This document shows positions 8,691 through 17,607 of a DNA stretch of 64,000 nt, in pieces. The notes beneath the pieces were generated by a model. That model did no database searches and was not told the DNA's origin. It worked only from the letters and a program-made list of their open reading frames with translations. The translations under genes and the position numbers were made by a program. The stretch is from CAG-873 sp910578365 (GTDB lineage: Bacteria; Bacteroidota; Bacteroidia; Bacteroidales; Muribaculaceae), in the NCBI GenBank assembly GCA_951635545.1, contig OX620685.1:2666001-2730000 (forward strand), in the 5' to 3' direction. Every line of letters starts with the position of its first letter. Positions within the stretch are counted from its first letter, which is position 1.

Positions 8691-8823
8691 AAAAAATAAG
8701 ATTTTGACACCAGAATAACTCGTTGACAGACAGACACAGAATATTGCCCGATTCACAATGAACCGGGTAGGGGAAGTCATGCTTTTTATTTTAGTTTAAA
8801 TGAAAGAGCCGTGAGTCACTGCC

Positions 8824-10533
8824 GCAGCGGGCGAACCATCGCTTGAAATAAGCGCCAGAAACCTGATTGACGCCAATGAATATCAGCCTGTAGGCAAAAG
8901 CGTAAATCTGGCCGAACTTACTATCGAATATCAGAACCTGCCCGTTGCAGCGCCGATTTATATCACCGGCACAAACCGCAACATGTTCAGTGCCGATATT
9001 GAAGAAATACCGGCCGGAAGCGGTACAGTCAAGGTGACGGTAGTCTATACACCAACAGCTGTAGGCTTGCACAAAGCCAACTTTATGATTGACGCCACGC
9101 CTACCGAGCTGAGTCTGAACCGCTCGATTTCAGCCAAGGCATACGACCCGGACCTTTTGCCTGAACTAAGTGTAAACACCGAAGGACTGCAGCCTTTCAG
9201 CGCCAAGGTCGGCGAGTCGATGCAGCAGACTGTCAGCTATACCGTTGCCAATGGTCTGGATTACGGCACCATAAAGGTGGTGGATGCTTCGGGAGCTTTC
9301 CGAATCAACAGCGCGTCGATGATGAAGAACGGCACCTATGACCTTGTGGTGACTTTCGCACCTAAGGCCGAAGGCAGCTTCAGCGATGTGATAGAACTCA
9401 GCACCGATATGTGTCAGCCCGTGAGCTTTACTGTAAGCGGAAGCACCAGTGGCGCTGCCGACCCCGAACAGCGTCAGGGCGACGAACTCACTCTGTCGAC
9501 ATTCACCGCCGGCGATGCCCGCGCTCTTGTAATAGAGGATTTCGAGAACTGCGGTAATCATAACAAGCCTCTGGCAGCTGACGGATGGACCAATGCAGCC
9601 GTTGAGGGTACGCGTGCCTGGTGGGCATATACTTTTGCCGACGAAGATAATACCGCGGCCAAGATTAGCGCCTACGATTCGAGCGCTTCACAGGACAGCC
9701 CCGCCGACATGCTGCTACTGTCGCCCGCGCTCGACTACAAGAACGCTGCCCAGCGTCTGCTGTCGTTCCGTGTCATGGGCGACTTCCTTACCGAAAATCC
9801 CGGCGATGTACTTGAAGTTGTATATATCGACCCCGTATTAGAAACCGATATTACCCCGGCAACTCCAGCCGAAGTACTTGAAAACGTGTGGATAGAGCCC
9901 GTTCAGGGACTCGGAATTCCCACCGTGGGCGACATGAACAAGGAATGGGTAGACTATGTGATAGACCTCGAGGGGCTCGACCTGGCCGACCGTTTCTTCA
10001 TTGGTTTCCGCTATCGTTCGACCCGCGGCATGAATACTACCACCGTGTATTATGTCGACGATTTCTCGTGGGGCCGTCCCGACCAGCTGTTTATCCGCAC
10101 CGATCTGAGAGAACTTCAAATTTCAGCCACACTGAACACCGACAGCTATAGCGAAGCTGTAAAGGTCAGCGGTCTAAATCTCGACGAGGAAATCAAGGTG
10201 AGCATCACCGGACCGCACGCATCGAAATTTACCACCGATGTATCAGTGCTGCCGGCCGAGGGAGGCGAGGTAATAGTGAAGTTCAACAGCCCGGATGAAG
10301 GTCTGCACTACGCTTACCTGACACTGCAGAGCGCCGGCGCCCCCGCCACTTATGTGCCTGTGGTAGCCGTAAACAGCCAGGGCAGCGGCATAAGCGGTAT
10401 ATACGGCGATGACCGTGAGGTAGAGGGCGTATACACCACCTCGGGTGTGCGTATCGACCACGAGAACCCTGCTCCGGGTGTATACGTGATACGTTATACC
10501 GACGGAAGCGCCGAGAAGCGCGTCATACGTTAA
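8824..10533 (+). pseudogene. Secreted multidomain protein, 3' part with T9SS-type C-terminus
   Basis: This is the second half of the gene that begins at 5542. Codon 580 resumes at 8824, after the right target duplication, exactly in frame with 7278, giving 579 + 569 = 1148 residues when joined. On its own the first ATG is at 8983 and there is no signal peptide, so it cannot be exported. Ig-like repeats with IxVTFAPKAEG-type strands come first. A choice-of-anchor J / cleaved-adhesin-type domain opens with VIEDFENCGN and includes TVYYVDDFSWG. The last ~35 residues, with VYTTSGVRI and GVYVIRYTDG and a final basic VIR, look like a type A T9SS sorting domain. Confidence 0.85.
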
Positions 10534-10560
10534 TCTGATTTTTTAACGAATTCATTAAGG

Positions 10561-10626
10561 AACCCCTTTAGGGGTGACAGCATAAACAGTAAGTCTGTAA
10601 TTATCGTTGTCACCACTAAAGGGGTT
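10561..10626. repeat. 66-bp inverted repeat downstream of the disrupted gene
   Basis: Arms aacccctttaggggtgaca (10561-10579) and tgtcaccactaaaggggtt (10608-10626) pair over 19 bp with one mismatch around a 28-nt loop. The loop carries a small acag/ctgt stem, and the left arm can also fold alone (acccc/ggggt). A few Ts follow. It could be the terminator of the gene ending at 10533 or a small palindromic repeat element. Confidence 0.55.
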
Positions 10627-10702
10627 TGGCGTTTGTTTAAAAACGGATTCAGCACCGGCGTTCATACACGGCCTGAGCAATGCGGCAAGCTCTAAATTTG
10701 TT

Positions 10703-10733
10703 TTTGCTGTTTGAAAAAAAATGAGTAATTTTG
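10703..10733 (+). promoter_or_regulatory. Promoter of the hydrolase-Mur ligase-ddl operon
   Basis: TTTG (10703-10706), exactly 19 nt, then TAATTTTG (10726-10733): a textbook Bacteroidetes promoter. Transcription should begin about 10739, 23 nt before the ATG at 10762. Confidence 0.8.
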
Positions 10734-10761
10734 TTGTTTGTTTTAGATATCTATGTAAACA

Positions 10762-11532
10762 ATGCGCCAATATATAAATCTTGATGACGGCACACGCCTG
10801 GCATATACAGTCAGCGGCGAAGGCAAACCCATGATACTCATGCACGGATGGGGCTGTAATGCCGATACTCTGGCATCGGTGGAAAAGACAGCCGCCGAGT
10901 CGCACAGGGTATACAATATCGATTTTCCGGGCTTCGGTCAGTCGCCTGAGCCTGCACAGGTGTGGGGCGTCGACGAATATACCCGTGCGCTGGAGGAATT
11001 CGTGCGCCGGCTCGGCATCGAAAAACCCGTATTGCTGGGCCACTCGTTCGGAGGCAGGGTAGGGATACTCTATTCCAGCCGCAATCCGGTCGACCGGCTG
11101 GTGCTGGTCGATGCAGCAGGTGTAAAGCCCCGCCGTTCGCCGGGCTACTATGTAAAAGTGTATAGTTTCAAGTTTATGAAGCTGGTCTACAGGCTAATTT
11201 ACGGCAAAGTAGGCGCAGCAAAGCGTATCGAGGCCGAGCGCGCGCGCCGTGGGTCGGCCGACTATCAGTCAGCCTCGCTGCGTATGCGGGCCATATTGTC
11301 GAAGGTGGTAAACGAAGACCTCTGCCATGTAATGCCGGCCATCAGCGCTCCTACGCTGCTTATATACGGCGAGAACGATACCGCCACACCGGTGCGCGAC
11401 GCCAAAAAAATCGAATCGCTTGTACCCGACGCCGGTCTGGTGGTATTCCCCGGTTGCGGCCATTACAGCTTTCTGGATAACCCATACCAGTTCGCAGCCG
11501 TGCTGCGTTCATTCCTAACCAACGAAAAATAA
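10762..11532 (+). CDS. Alpha/beta hydrolase
   Basis: The 256-residue protein has the alpha/beta-hydrolase fold. The oxyanion region is MHGWGCN near residue 35, the nucleophile elbow is GHSFGG at about residues 93-98 (Ser 95), the acidic residue is in GENDTATPV near residue 205, and the catalytic His is in GCGHYSF near residue 233. It has no signal peptide. The substrate cannot be told; esterase or lactonase activity is possible. It is the first gene of a tight operon: its TAA overlaps the ATG of the Mur ligase by one base (TAATG), which implies translational coupling. Co-expression with two peptidoglycan-precursor ligases suggests a role in cell-wall metabolism, but this is inference from context only. 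Confidence 0.85.
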   Translation: MRQYINLDDGTRLAYTVSGEGKPMILMHGWGCNADTLASVEKTAAESHRVYNIDFPGFGQSPEPAQVWGVDEYTRALEEFVRRLGIEKPVLLGHSFGGRVGILYSSRNPVDRLVLVDAAGVKPRRSPGYYVKVYSFKFMKLVYRLIYGKVGAAKRIEAERARRGSADYQSASLRMRAILSKVVNEDLCHVMPAISAPTLLIYGENDTATPVRDAKKIESLVPDAGLVVFPGCGHYSFLDNPYQFAAVLRSFLTNEK

Positions 11533-13127
11533 TGATGATTGCATACACCATAATCACATTGCTGGCTTTATTAGCGGCAGCCTCCTGCGAGCTGAGCCGC
11601 GACCTTATGATGCTTCAGCAGAATTCATACCGTCCGGAACGCTATAGCCGCTGGCTTCGCGAGAGCGGCGATACCACCGCTCCCCGGCGCCTGATGGGTT
11701 TTGTAGTGTTTTTCATAGCTTTGTCGCTGTTCAGCCATGCTTTGGGCTCACAGGCACTGATGCTTTTGTTCGGTGCCTTTACCTCCTGGCATCTGCTTCG
11801 TCAGAAGTACAAAAAGCCATTGGTGTGGACTCCGCGGGCACGCCGCATATATGCTGTGGCCGCCGTGCTGGCCTTACTGACAATTGTCGGAGCAGTCTTC
11901 GCCTTCGCTTGCAGCGTGGACAGCGCCCTTTACAGCGCCGCCGTGGCAGCTCTGGGAGTGTATTGCGCCTCGCACTGCTACATGTTTGCCGCAGTGTGGC
12001 TGCTCAAGCCGGTCGACAAGGCCATAAACCGCAAATTTTATAACCGTGCCGCCGGACTGCTGCAGTCGATGCCCGACCTTAAAATAGTGGGTATCACAGG
12101 CAGCTATGGCAAAACAAGCACAAAACACTACCTGTACCGTATACTGTCGGAGCACTTCGATACTCTTATGACTCCGGGCAGCTATAACACCACACTGGGC
12201 GTGACCCGCACCATCAACGAGATGCTGAAACCCTACAACGAAGTGTTCATAGTGGAAATGGGCGCCAAAAATGTGGGCGACATTAAGGAAATCTGCGACC
12301 TGGTGCATCCGCACATAGGCATAATTACTGCAGTAGGTCCGCAGCATCTGGAGTCGTTCGGCTCCATTGAAAATGTGTGCCGCACCAAGTTCGAACTGGC
12401 AGACTCACTGCCTGCCGACGGTCTGGCTGTGGTGAACAACGATTTCGAGGCCGCCAAGGCGCGTCCTGTAAGTAATGTCGCCTGCGAGCGCTATGGCATA
12501 AAAAATACTGCCGGTGCCCGCTTTACCGCCGTGGATATAGAATACGACAGCTACGGCAGCGGATTCACCGTGCGCGACCTCGAGGGCAAACTGCCCGACC
12601 TGCGGCTGCGTACCCGCCTGCTGGGCGAATGTAATATAAGCAACCTTCTGGCTGCTGTGGCCGTGGCCCGGCATCTGGCTGTGCCCGACGACAAGATTGC
12701 CTATGCCGTGGAGCAAATCGAGCAGGTGGAACACCGTTTGAGCATAAAGCGCACACCGGGCGGAGTGACCATTCTCGACGACGCTTTCAACTCCAATCCC
12801 GTAGGCTCCACTATGGCCATGGAAGTACTGGGCAAGATGCCCGGACGCGGCATTGTGGTCACTCCCGGCATGATTGAGCTGGGAGAGCAGACATTCGAAC
12901 TCAACGCACAGCTCGGCGACGCGATAGCGCGCAACGCCGACATCGCCATAATAGTGGGCCACTACAACCGCGATGCCATTGTGGAAGGCCTGCGCCGCAG
13001 CGGCATGCCTGAAGACCGCGTGCGCCTCGTCGACAGCTTCGCCGAGGCCCAGAGTGTGCTTCAGCCCATGCTTCGTGCTGGCGATACAGTGCTTTACGAA
13101 AACGATTTACCCGATACTTTCAAATAA
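11532..13127 (+). CDS. MurF-like Mur ligase with N-terminal membrane segment
   Basis: The 531-residue protein has about 170 N-terminal residues with several hydrophobic helices (around residues 1-20, 55-80 and 105-145), then a Mur ligase core. The P-loop GITGSYGKTSTK lies at about residue 187. The ligase motifs NTTLGVTRTINEML, EMGAKNVGDIKEI and the C-terminal domain start DDAFNSNPVGS follow. MurF enzymes add D-Ala-D-Ala to the UDP-MurNAc-tripeptide in the cytoplasm. The membrane extension is unlike classical soluble MurF, so this may be a membrane-bound second MurF or an enzyme with a related substrate. It overlaps both neighbours by one base (TAATG) and precedes ddl, which would supply the dipeptide substrate. 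Confidence 0.85.
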   Translation: MMIAYTIITLLALLAAASCELSRDLMMLQQNSYRPERYSRWLRESGDTTAPRRLMGFVVFFIALSLFSHALGSQALMLLFGAFTSWHLLRQKYKKPLVWTPRARRIYAVAAVLALLTIVGAVFAFACSVDSALYSAAVAALGVYCASHCYMFAAVWLLKPVDKAINRKFYNRAAGLLQSMPDLKIVGITGSYGKTSTKHYLYRILSEHFDTLMTPGSYNTTLGVTRTINEMLKPYNEVFIVEMGAKNVGDIKEICDLVHPHIGIITAVGPQHLESFGSIENVCRTKFELADSLPADGLAVVNNDFEAAKARPVSNVACERYGIKNTAGARFTAVDIEYDSYGSGFTVRDLEGKLPDLRLRTRLLGECNISNLLAAVAVARHLAVPDDKIAYAVEQIEQVEHRLSIKRTPGGVTILDDAFNSNPVGSTMAMEVLGKMPGRGIVVTPGMIELGEQTFELNAQLGDAIARNADIAIIVGHYNRDAIVEGLRRSGMPEDRVRLVDSFAEAQSVLQPMLRAGDTVLYENDLPDTFK

Positions 13128-14347
13128 TGAAGACAACAGTAGCCGTGTTCTTTGGCGGACGTTCCACAGAACACGAAATTTCAGTCATATCGGCCAATCA
13201 GGCCATGCATGCCATAAACCGCGAACGCTTCGATGTGGTTCCGGTATACATAAGCAAACAAGGTCACTGGTACACCGGCGACGCCCTCTTTGATGTGAAG
13301 AACTACCGCGACACCAAGGCTTTGCTGGCAAACTGCGAGGAAGTGTATATGCGTCCGATTTACGGCGATACCAATCTGTACAAGGTCAGAAAGCCCATGT
13401 TCGGCAGCGACGTACTGCGCCGTATTGACGTAGTGATACCTGTGCTGCATGGCGCCAACGGCGAAGACGGCACTTTCGAGGGCTTCCTCGAACAGTGCGG
13501 TGTGCCTTTCGCCGGCTGTAACACACTGGCCTCGGCCAACGGCATGGATAAAATAACCATGAAGCAGATACTCGCCGCCAACGGCATACCGGTGGTGGCT
13601 TACGAATGGTTCACCGACCAACAGTGGCACAGCGACCGCGATGCCATCATAGAGCGGGTAGAAAAGAATCTGGGTTATCCGGTGATTGTGAAACCTGCCA
13701 ATCTGGGGTCGAGCGTGGGCATCAGCGCAGCGCACAGCCGTCAGGAACTGGTCGATGCCCTCAACGAAGCTCAGCGTTACAGCACCCGCCTGATTGTGGA
13801 GCACATGATAAAGAACCTCAAGGAAATCAACTGCTCGGTGCTGGGCGATGCCGACGAATACCAGACATCGGTGCTCGAAGAGCCAATCAAGAGCGGCGAC
13901 TTCCTCAGCTATGAGGAAAAGTACCTTGGCGGTGGCGGTGGCTCAAAAGGTGGAGTCAAAGGCGCAGGAGCCAAGGGCTCGCGCCGAGGCATGGCTTCGT
14001 CGCAGAAGAAGTTCCCAGCCGACCTGCCCGACGAAATGACAAAGCAGATACAGCATCTGGCCGGCGAAACATTCCGTGTGCTTTCTTGCCACGGTGTAAG
14101 TCGTGTCGACGTTATGGTAGATGACGACAGCAAGCAGATTTACGTCAACGAAATCAATACAATCCCGGGCTCGCTTTCGTTCTATCTTTGGGAGGGAAGC
14201 GGCATAAGTTTCGATAAACTTATGGAACGTCTGGTGGCTCTGGCATTGAAGCGCCGCCGCCGTCTGGAAACCAAAACTCTGTCGTTCGACCAGAACATCT
14301 TTGCCATGAGCAAGGGCAACGGTGTGAAAGGAGCAAAACAATGCTGA
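13127..14347 (+). CDS. ddl: D-alanine--D-alanine ligase
   Basis: Ddl joins two D-alanines with ATP for peptidoglycan synthesis. The 406 residues are longer than the usual 320-360. The N-terminus VAVFFGGRSTEHEISVISA and the ATP-grasp core (IVKPANLGSSVGIS, SRVDVMVDDD, VNEINTIPGS) are clear. The omega-loop keeps EEKY (the Tyr is typical of D-Ala-D-Ala rather than D-Ala-D-Lac enzymes), but between it and GMASSQKKFPAD there is an expanded Gly/Lys/Ser-rich insert (roughly residues 265-285). The start overlaps the Mur ligase stop (TAATG). The last ~40 residues extend past the normal end. Vancomycin-type specificity is not indicated. Confidence 0.93.
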   Translation: MKTTVAVFFGGRSTEHEISVISANQAMHAINRERFDVVPVYISKQGHWYTGDALFDVKNYRDTKALLANCEEVYMRPIYGDTNLYKVRKPMFGSDVLRRIDVVIPVLHGANGEDGTFEGFLEQCGVPFAGCNTLASANGMDKITMKQILAANGIPVVAYEWFTDQQWHSDRDAIIERVEKNLGYPVIVKPANLGSSVGISAAHSRQELVDALNEAQRYSTRLIVEHMIKNLKEINCSVLGDADEYQTSVLEEPIKSGDFLSYEEKYLGGGGGSKGGVKGAGAKGSRRGMASSQKKFPADLPDEMTKQIQHLAGETFRVLSCHGVSRVDVMVDDDSKQIYVNEINTIPGSLSFYLWEGSGISFDKLMERLVALALKRRRRLETKTLSFDQNIFAMSKGNGVKGAKQC

Positions 14348-14427
14348 ATGTTAAGGGTTAAATGATTCATTTAACACTGCATTAATCAATACTTGAACGA
14401 AATAATAAAATCATCAGATATCAGATA

Positions 14428-16128
14428 ATGGAAGAAGAAGTAAAAAATGAGGAAGCTAAAGGCTTGAACTTTGTAGAGCAGTTAGTGAAAGAAGACCTCG
14501 AAGCAGGCAAGAACGGCGGACGATTGAATACCCGTTTCCCGCCCGAACCCAACGGCTATCTGCACATAGGCCATGCCAAGGCTATATGTATGGACTTTGG
14601 CGTGGCTGAGAAATTCGGCGGCACCTGCAACTTGCGTTTCGACGATACCAACCCCGTGAAAGAAGATGTGGAATACGTCGATTCGATACGCGAAGACATA
14701 CATTGGCTGGGCTTCGACTGGGGCGACCGCGAATACTATGCCAGCGATTACTTCCCTCAGCTCTTCGACCTGGCTGTGCGCATGATTAAGGAAGGCAAGG
14801 CATACGTCGACGACCAGACTTCGGAGCAGATTGCCGCACAGAAGGGTACTCCCACCACTCCCGGCCAGAACAGCCCATATCGCGACCGTTCGGTAGAGGA
14901 GAACCTCGACCTGTTTACCCGCATGAACGCAGGTGAATTCGAGGAAGGCTCGCGTGTGCTGCGTGCAAAAATCGACATGGCTTCGTCGAACATGCACTTC
15001 CGCGACCCCATCATGTACCGCATCATCAAGACTCCGCATCACCGCACCGGCACTACCTGGAAGGTGTACCCCATGTACGACTTCGCACACGGCCAGAGCG
15101 ACTACTTCGAGGGCGTGACACACTCGATATGTACCCTGGAGTTTGTGCCTCACCGTCCGCTTTACGAGCATTTCGTAAAAGAGCTGGCCGATGAAAGCTA
15201 CTGCCCCCGCCAGATTGAATTCAACCGCCTCAACCTTACCTACACCGTAATGAGCAAGCGCAAATTGCTGCAGCTGGTGAAAGAAGGCCTGGTGGCCGGC
15301 TGGGACGACCCCCGTATGCCTACCATCTCGGGTATGCGTCGCCGCGGCTACACTCCGCAGAGCATACGCAACTTTATTGATACAATCGGCTATACCAAGT
15401 ATGAGGCCCTCAACTCGGTAAGTTTGCTCGAACACGCCGTACGCGATGATCTCAACCGCATCGCCACTCGCGTAATGGCTGTGGTAAACCCCGTAAAAGT
15501 TGTGCTTACAAACTATCCCGAAGGTCTGGTAGAGGAAGTGGAAATGGAAAACAATCCCGAACAGGAAGGCAGCGGCACACACAGCATGCCTTTCAGCCGC
15601 GAACTCTATATCGAACGCGAAGACTTCATGGAAAACCCTCCCAAAAAATTCTTCCGTCTTGCCCCCGGCCAGGAAGTCCGCCTCAAGGGCGCTTATATTA
15701 TCAAATGCGAGGAAGTGGTGAAAGACGCTGACGGAAACATCACAGAACTGCGCTGCACTTATGACCCCGAAAGCCGCAGCGGTATGCCGGGTGCATCGCG
15801 CAAGGTAAAAGGTACTCTCCACTGGGTATCGGCCGGACATGCCGTAGACGCCGAAGTACGTCTGTACGACCGCCTGTTCGAGGTCGAGAATCCGGCCGCA
15901 GAAACCGAACGCGATTTCCGCGAGATGCTCAACCCGCAGTCACTGATAATTGCTAACGCCAAACTCGAACCTTTTGCAGCCGCACTCGGCGAGAAACCCG
16001 GCGAAAAACTGCAGTTCCAGCGCATTGGATACTTTACACCCGACTACGACACCAAACCCGGCGCACTTGTATTCAACCGCACCATTGCGCTGAAAGACAG
16101 CTGGGAAAAAGCTAAAGCCAAAAACTGA
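14428..16128 (+). CDS. glnS: Glutaminyl-tRNA synthetase
   Basis: This class I synthetase charges tRNA-Gln directly. The 566-residue length matches GlnRS. The HIGH motif is in PNGYLHIGHAKA (near residues 36-48), followed by the hallmark NLRFDDTNP. The KMSKS loop is VMSKRKL near residue 274. The C-terminal anticodon-binding beta-barrels include KGTLHWVSAGHAV. GlnRS in Bacteroidetes is thought to descend from a transferred gene, and its presence implies that the amidotransferase route is not the only source of Gln-tRNA. The ATG at 14428 is followed by an acidic MEEEV start. The TPR gene starts in its stop codon (TGATG), so the two are probably coupled. Confidence 0.96.
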   Translation: MEEEVKNEEAKGLNFVEQLVKEDLEAGKNGGRLNTRFPPEPNGYLHIGHAKAICMDFGVAEKFGGTCNLRFDDTNPVKEDVEYVDSIREDIHWLGFDWGDREYYASDYFPQLFDLAVRMIKEGKAYVDDQTSEQIAAQKGTPTTPGQNSPYRDRSVEENLDLFTRMNAGEFEEGSRVLRAKIDMASSNMHFRDPIMYRIIKTPHHRTGTTWKVYPMYDFAHGQSDYFEGVTHSICTLEFVPHRPLYEHFVKELADESYCPRQIEFNRLNLTYTVMSKRKLLQLVKEGLVAGWDDPRMPTISGMRRRGYTPQSIRNFIDTIGYTKYEALNSVSLLEHAVRDDLNRIATRVMAVVNPVKVVLTNYPEGLVEEVEMENNPEQEGSGTHSMPFSRELYIEREDFMENPPKKFFRLAPGQEVRLKGAYIIKCEEVVKDADGNITELRCTYDPESRSGMPGASRKVKGTLHWVSAGHAVDAEVRLYDRLFEVENPAAETERDFREMLNPQSLIIANAKLEPFAAALGEKPGEKLQFQRIGYFTPDYDTKPGALVFNRTIALKDSWEKAKAKN

Positions 16129-17591
16129 TGGAGGACTTTTCCGACGAACGCGACGAACTTTGCCGGCGTTTCCGCCAGTCGCTCGCTAAACCTATAAGCG
16201 AGCGCTTCTACGACGAAGACGAGCTGGTGGAACTCTTTGATTACGCCGGAGACCTCAACGACGATTATCTGCGTATGGAGGTGCTTCTGTGCGGTGCCCG
16301 CTTTTATCCCGACAGCGAGCCGCTGCGCCTGCGCCGTGCCATTTTTTACAATGGTTTCGAGAGCGACGCCGAGCAGAAGTTCTTTCAGGACAACAGCGGC
16401 AGTGGCCCTCTTTGGGATATTCTGCGGCTGCGTTATGCTGACCTCGCCGGCGAACAGCTGGTAAAGGCGCTCGACGAGCTGCTGAGTACATACCCGGAGT
16501 TTGACGACGAAGAAATAATACAACTTGTGAATGTAGCTTCGCAGTTGGGCCAACTCGACTGGGTACTCAGCCGCATCGACGCCATACGCGCCCATACAAC
16601 CTTTCCGCTCACCCTCCACTACGAAGTGGCTGTGGTGGCGGAGGAGGCCGGACGCTACGACCAGGCTGTAAAAATGCTCGAACTGCTTACCGACGAAGAC
16701 CCTTCGAACGCCGAGCAGTGGTACATGCTTGCGCAGGACTACGACCGCCTGGAACGAACCGAAGACGCTCTCAACGCTGTGGAATTTGCCTTGGCCCTGT
16801 TGCCGCGGCACAAGCAGATGCAGGCTTTCCGCGCATCGCTGTTCCTAAAGCTTGAGCGTTCGCTCGACCTTGCGGTGCGTGAGTTGCAGGAAATACGCAA
16901 AGAGTACCCCGACGATCCCGAGCTGCTGGAATTGCTGTGCAATATAAACGACAAGCTTAACGGGCCGGTCGATACCAACCGCCGTCTGCGTGTGCTGGCT
17001 TCGCAGCCCAAACCGCAGTATGCCGCCATTACACTCTACCTGCTGCGTATGCCCATGGTAACCGATGGCGACGAGCACCATGCTTACGACCTGCTTGAGG
17101 CGTTTTTCTGTTCCAACGAAAGCGAAGGTACCAATACACGCGACAATTGGGTGACCTGGGCTCGCTTCTGTGCCGATGCCGGACACCGCAGGCTGGCTTT
17201 CCTGGTACTTGACTGCTTTAATGAAGTGGGCGATGAAATCACTGACCTGCCACTGTATCTGGAGCTGGCCGTGACCCTGCACCGCGACGAATGTGCCATG
17301 AACATTATTGCCGACAGGCAGGCGAAGCTTGGCAAGGACTTTTTTCGCGGCAATGTACAGATGTCAATGCTCTATGTGATAGAAATGATGCGCAACGGCA
17401 ACTTCGACGATGTGCAGTGGATGATACGCAATGTCGACGCATCGGAATACGGCAATCCGGCCGACATGAGCTTCGACGACTGTATGCGCCGCAAGCTATT
17501 CCTGGTAATGATGGCAGAGATACATCAGAAACTCCAGCTTCCGCAGTACCGTACGGCCGAGGCATGGAAAGATTTCGACCCGCTGGGATAG
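16128..17591 (+). CDS. Tetratricopeptide-repeat protein
   Basis: The 487-residue acidic protein has no signal peptide or membrane helix, so it is probably cytoplasmic. It is almost all alpha-helical, with repeating 34-residue-like units; clear ones occur around residues 165-245 (AEQWYMLAQDYDRLERTEDALNA-like region) and near 250-280. Such solenoids are protein-protein scaffolds. Its ATG overlaps the glnS stop and it is followed 16 nt later by a tRNA methyltransferase gene, so it sits in a translation-related operon. The specific role is unknown. Confidence 0.8.
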   Translation: MEDFSDERDELCRRFRQSLAKPISERFYDEDELVELFDYAGDLNDDYLRMEVLLCGARFYPDSEPLRLRRAIFYNGFESDAEQKFFQDNSGSGPLWDILRLRYADLAGEQLVKALDELLSTYPEFDDEEIIQLVNVASQLGQLDWVLSRIDAIRAHTTFPLTLHYEVAVVAEEAGRYDQAVKMLELLTDEDPSNAEQWYMLAQDYDRLERTEDALNAVEFALALLPRHKQMQAFRASLFLKLERSLDLAVRELQEIRKEYPDDPELLELLCNINDKLNGPVDTNRRLRVLASQPKPQYAAITLYLLRMPMVTDGDEHHAYDLLEAFFCSNESEGTNTRDNWVTWARFCADAGHRRLAFLVLDCFNEVGDEITDLPLYLELAVTLHRDECAMNIIADRQAKLGKDFFRGNVQMSMLYVIEMMRNGNFDDVQWMIRNVDASEYGNPADMSFDDCMRRKLFLVMMAEIHQKLQLPQYRTAEAWKDFDPLG

Positions 17592-17607
17592 TACGGATTC
17601 AGGTATA

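Larger units (their letters stand above)
7279..8813 (+). mobile_element. Second ISAs1-family insertion sequence, complete
   Basis: The 1535-bp element ends in perfect 18-bp inverted repeats (cacggctctttcatttaa at 7279-7296, its complement at 8796-8813). It is flanked by a perfect 10-bp target duplication agtcactgcc (7269-7278 and 8814-8823). Its ends and transposase differ from the element at 2085-3313, so it arrived independently. Removing it with one target copy restores a single 1148-codon reading frame. Confidence 0.95.

Noticed and set aside
13127..14347. Vancomycin-type D-Ala-D-Lac ligase
   Set aside because: The omega-loop keeps EEKY with Tyr, and no vanH or vanX-like genes are adjacent; the chain fits Ddl.
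14482..15840. 452-codon open frame antisense to glnS
   Set aside because: glnS is unmistakable on the other strand; the long antisense frame follows from GC-rich third positions and has no motif.
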